Under the pieces are notes generated by a model, which saw only the letters and a list, made by a program, of their open reading frames with translations, was not told where the DNA came from and did no database searches. A program made the translations under genes and the position numbers. Positions 6,238 through 8,834 of a stretch of 8,834 nt of DNA are shown in pieces (within the stretch, counting starts at the first letter, position 1; each line of letters begins with the position of its first letter). Source of the stretch: an uncultured Sulfurovum sp. (lineage in GTDB: Bacteria > Campylobacterota > Campylobacteria > Campylobacterales > Sulfurovaceae); NCBI GenBank assembly GCA_947311605.1, contig CAMZLC010000115.1:1-8834 (forward strand), given 5' to 3'.

Positions 6238-8613
6238 CTATCTCTTTATTTTGTATATTCTACTATAGGAAGAGGAGACAATCAACTCAAAAAGATTTTT
6301 ATCATACTTCCCCAACATGAACATCTGTACATACATCGATCTAAATGTTTCTGCATCCATGACGACAAACCTCCCGTAACTTTTCATATAGACAACGACA
6401 TACTCTCCATCCCCATGATAAAACTGTGATTGCAAAGCAATTCTATCATCCTTCGTATTTTGTGTCACAATGAAGTTTTTCACACTTCTTTTCTTGCCCC
6501 CTATCGTGATCTCTCCTTTTTTTGCATCAAAAATAATGCCGTTGGCAAAAGCGATTATTCCTTCTTTGCTAGAGAGTGCGCGGGTGGGGTAAAACTGCGG
6601 CCTTCTCAATGCCTTTCCTGTCGTCAAATCAAGGTTGCCAAATACCATCACCGTAGGGAATATGTTCAACATACGATAGGGCAGATAGAGATAGATATCT
6701 CTTGTTTTAGAAGGCAATGTGTAGTCGCTTGTCTCCAATTCAGCCAGAAGCAAATTGGCGTCCTTGTCTTTGAATATCTTATCGGCCACAATAGAATAAT
6801 TGCTATCCACATACGTCTCAACTGCAAGTCTTGAGAGATTGGCTGCAAGCTGGGGTGACGGTGTTTGCATTATTTTTGAGATAATAAAGTTGTCTTGATT
6901 GTGTTTACCACCATCTATAAGTGTAGAAGTATCAGAATAAAACCAGACAGGATACCCATAATCCCACCAAGTTAACGTATAGTCTTTTGAATCAGCTATC
7001 TCATTGAGTTGTACCAAATCTTGCACTTCTGTTTTATTTAATACCGTTGGAACTTTGTAGCCTATGATGTGGGTTATGTTCGGTATTAAAAGTAATATTG
7101 TAAATAAGGAAACAAAAATTAAACGGTTTAATTTAAATAATTTCTCTTTAATCAAGAGAATCATTACAATAAGTAATATAACTAAAAATATAAGAATAAT
7201 CAAGTTATAAGAGGATATTGAGACTTTATCAAAATCCAATAAAAATAAATTTTTTAAATTAGAACCTAAAAAGGCACTTACTGAACTAAAAGCTTCAATA
7301 GCATTAACCTTGTGGGGAATAATATTTTGATTTACTAAAGAAAAAAATGTTGTCAAAAAAGAGGTGATAACACTTCCTATTAAAAGAAAAACTTTATCTT
7401 TATCATCTTTTAACTTACTATAGATATAGAAAAACAGATAAACAGCACTCATCGCAGCAATAGGCACAGCATAGACTGTAAATCTAAGCCCACCCCACAA
7501 AGAGAAGATACCAATACCAATAAGAGGCAAAGCCAAGATAAACACAGGTCTTCTAAATACCAAAACCACATAGCCAAGTAATGCTATAATGACCCCAAAA
7601 ATTGAACCAGAGGTTCTGTTGGCAAAAGTCTCAAAAGGAATTTTTCCTGCTTCTCTAACCGTTTGATTGACGGCATAGAAATGTAAAGAACCCTCTTCTG
7701 TTCCCTTGATAGTATAACTGGCTATTTTCCCCCAAATAAGTGCAAATACATCACCAAAAAATAAAAACGCAAAAAAAGCAACTCCAGCACCTATCATTAG
7801 CTTCTTCTTATCTAAACTATCTGGCTTTAAAAATAGATAGATTCCAACAAGTAAAATAGAATGAACAAGATATGCCATAGGTTTATCTAAACTAATAGGA
7901 AAAAGAGATATAAAGACTAAAATAAGTGATTGGTAAGTAATTTTATCTTCTCTATGAAAAAGTAACATATATAATCCATAGATAATCCCAATAGCATAGA
8001 CAATGGCTTGACCTTGGTCATAGAGGAATGGATAGAAAATAATCATAAGCCCTGCAAAGAGAGCTGTTTTTAGCTTTAAATCGACCGTACTTTTCATTAA
8101 AAAGTATAGAATAAACATCGGGGCCATAGCAGAGAACATATCTGTATCGTAATACCCTGTCATCGTTCGGTTGTAGTAACTCCAAGTGATACTCCCCAAA
8201 AGTGCCGCGAAAAATCCCCACATCGTCTGTTTGTAAAGTCTAGCTATAAGTATCATAGGAATTACTACCATAGATGAAAATATAGAAGGAGCATAAAGCG
8301 TAGCTGTCTCTAGTGACATAGGTGTAAGCTTTACCAAAAGTGTTGTAAAAAATATAACACCATAATCCCACACACCAAACACTCTAGGGTTAGGTTGATG
8401 AAGTCCACTTAACGCCTCTTGTACCCCTGATGCAAAGAAATAGCCATCATTGGTATTTATCATCAACTCATTATTCCACAGAAAAGAGGCATTGTCTTGA
8501 AACTGAAAGACCCAAATAAGCCGAATGGCAAAAGAGAAAGCATACGCTAAAACTATTAATCCTATCATCTGTGTTGTTGTTACTTGACCTAAATTAAACT
8601 TACTATTACTCAT
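6238..8613 (-). CDS. pglB: Oligosaccharyltransferase PglB (STT3 family), with an internal extension
   Basis: PglB transfers the finished glycan from the undecaprenyl pyrophosphate carrier to Asn in D/E-X-N-X-S/T sequons, on the periplasmic side of the inner membrane. The 791-residue protein has a multi-spanning N-terminal half and a soluble C-terminal domain (from about 520). Catalytic and binding residues known from Campylobacter lari PglB are present with a constant offset of two: Asp56 in NDGYFF, Arg149, Asp156 and Asp158 in GYYDTD, Glu321 in TVREAG, Arg333 (the residue binding the acidic -2 position) and Arg377 in GGLRF. The WWDYG motif is at 549-553, shifted by 86, and the MxxI motif is at 648-651. 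C. lari and C. jejuni PglB are about 713 residues; the extra length lies between Arg377 and WWDYG. The ATG overlaps the upstream glycosyltransferase stop (ATGA) and has AAGGTGA in front. The first half is markedly AT-rich. Confidence 0.96.
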   Translation of the reverse strand: MSNSKFNLGQVTTTQMIGLIVLAYAFSFAIRLIWVFQFQDNASFLWNNELMINTNDGYFFASGVQEALSGLHQPNPRVFGVWDYGVIFFTTLLVKLTPMSLETATLYAPSIFSSMVVIPMILIARLYKQTMWGFFAALLGSITWSYYNRTMTGYYDTDMFSAMAPMFILYFLMKSTVDLKLKTALFAGLMIIFYPFLYDQGQAIVYAIGIIYGLYMLLFHREDKITYQSLILVFISLFPISLDKPMAYLVHSILLVGIYLFLKPDSLDKKKLMIGAGVAFFAFLFFGDVFALIWGKIASYTIKGTEEGSLHFYAVNQTVREAGKIPFETFANRTSGSIFGVIIALLGYVVLVFRRPVFILALPLIGIGIFSLWGGLRFTVYAVPIAAMSAVYLFFYIYSKLKDDKDKVFLLIGSVITSFLTTFFSLVNQNIIPHKVNAIEAFSSVSAFLGSNLKNLFLLDFDKVSISSYNLIILIFLVILLIVMILLIKEKLFKLNRLIFVSLFTILLLIPNITHIIGYKVPTVLNKTEVQDLVQLNEIADSKDYTLTWWDYGYPVWFYSDTSTLIDGGKHNQDNFIISKIMQTPSPQLAANLSRLAVETYVDSNYSIVADKIFKDKDANLLLAELETSDYTLPSKTRDIYLYLPYRMLNIFPTVMVFGNLDLTTGKALRRPQFYPTRALSSKEGIIAFANGIIFDAKKGEITIGGKKRSVKNFIVTQNTKDDRIALQSQFYHGDGEYVVVYMKSYGRFVVMDAETFRSMYVQMFMLGKYDKNLFELIVSSSYSRIYKIKR
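6793..6807 (-). other. D-S-N-Y-S glycosylation sequon in the PglB periplasmic domain
   Basis: Residues 603-607 form D-X-N-X-S, the extended acceptor sequon of bacterial PglB, in the soluble domain of this PglB. C. jejuni PglB is itself glycosylated at a D-Y-N-Q-S site in the same domain, at a slightly different place. Whether this asparagine is modified here is inference. Confidence 0.55.
7138..7410 (-). other. Extra membrane segment block within pglB, very AT-rich
   Basis: Residues about 402-492 have no counterpart in C. jejuni PglB as I recall its sequence: the flanks align (GGLRFTVYAVP before, ILLLIPNITHIIGYKVPTV and WWDYG after). The block holds two strongly hydrophobic segments (about 408-425 and 469-488) joined by a loop of some 43 residues. 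An even number of added helices keeps the C-terminal domain in the periplasm. By eye, four of the five 60-base rows covering 7081-7440 other than 7261-7320 have only 17-23% G+C, far below the flanks. Confidence 0.65.
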
Positions 8614-8834
8614 CTGTCACCTTTTATGTATTTAATAATTATTGAAAAAATCCCACTTAGCGAACCCAATCCATAGGAGAAATGAAGGGTAAAAAAACTA
8701 GCAACCAAATAGCCAAACCCATTATGCTTATTTTTTAATTTTAAAGAGATAATTATAACCAATGATAAATAACTAATAAGCGTAAAAAGAGAAATATAGA
8801 TAAAGCTACTATAAAATAGAGACAACAGAGCAGG
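8610..8834 (-). CDS. C-terminal end of a membrane-anchored glycosyltransferase, probably family 2 (partial)
   Basis: The frame is open to the right window edge, so only the last 74 codons are seen and the gene starts outside. The fragment begins PALLSLFYSS and has two hydrophobic stretches (roughly the first 30 visible residues and the last 30) separated by the short charged piece KLKNKHNG. It ends with HFSYGLGSLSG followed by a basic tail. The H-x-SYG-x-G pattern after a membrane helix is typical of the C-terminal anchor of ExoA/succinoglycan-type family 2 glycosyltransferases; the catalytic domain is not visible, so the sugar is unknown. Its stop overlaps the pglB ATG by four bases, which places it in the same operon and suggests it extends the lipid-linked glycan. 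A TTG at 8823-8825 could be misread as a start, but the frame continues past it. The stretch is AT-rich like the start of pglB. Confidence 0.6.
   Translation of the reverse strand, partial: PALLSLFYSSFIYISLFTLISYLSLVIIISLKLKNKHNGFGYLVASFFTLHFSYGLGSLSGIFSIIIKYIKGDR

Noticed and set aside
8610..8825. A complete small membrane protein starting at a TTG at 8823-8825
   Set aside because: The frame stays open to the window edge and the sequence resembles the end of a glycosyltransferase, so it is a truncated larger gene.
1..8834. CRISPR arrays, tRNA or rRNA genes, insertion sequences or phage attachment sites
   Set aside because: I saw no regularly spaced direct repeats, no tRNA-like cloverleaf, and no transposase or integrase motifs; coding sequence fills almost the whole window.

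Overview
The window looks like chromosomal DNA from a free-living member of the Campylobacterota, of the Sulfurovum/Sulfurimonas kind. Three signals point there: a short MqnA of the futalosine menaquinone pathway, a glutamyl-tRNA synthetase of the GltX1 type close to the Helicobacter enzyme as I recall it, and a bacterial N-linked protein glycosylation (pgl) cluster with PglB, PglE and PglF. The genus is inference; no rRNA gene is present.

Layout. Positions 1-717 hold a promoter and mqnA on the + strand. Everything else is on the - strand. Read in the direction of transcription (right to left) it runs: the 3' end of a membrane-anchored family-2 glycosyltransferase cut by the window edge (8610-8834), pglB oligosaccharyltransferase (6238-8613), a monotopic phosphoglycosyl transferase (5644-6237), pglE aminotransferase (4543-5640), pglF 4,6-dehydratase (2765-4546), a secreted helix-hairpin-helix protein with a lysine-rich tail (2205-2705), and gltX1 (721-2106). 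The five glycosylation genes are joined by 4-base overlaps or gaps of 0-3 bases and look like one translationally coupled operon entering from beyond the right edge. The comEA-like gene and gltX1 each have their own extended -10 promoter. No gene-free stretch exceeds about 100 bases.

How the genes work together. PglF and PglE convert UDP-GlcNAc to the UDP-4-amino sugar on the route to UDP-diNAc-bacillosamine. The phosphoglycosyl transferase would load the first sugar phosphate onto undecaprenyl phosphate, glycosyltransferases (the truncated gene and others outside) would extend it, and PglB would transfer the glycan to asparagine in exported proteins. The acetyltransferase PglD, the extension enzymes (PglA/H/J) and a flippase (PglK) are not in the window.

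Most notable points: PglB is about 80 residues longer than the characterised Campylobacter enzymes. The extra length falls in one very AT-rich block predicted to add two membrane helices just before the WWDYG motif. PglB also carries a D-S-N-Y-S sequon in its own periplasmic domain. The phosphoglycosyl transferase differs from Campylobacter PglC in its C-terminal half. The HhH protein ends in an 80-residue tail that is about half lysine. I see a recognisable glycosylation system with variant parts rather than a wholly new system.
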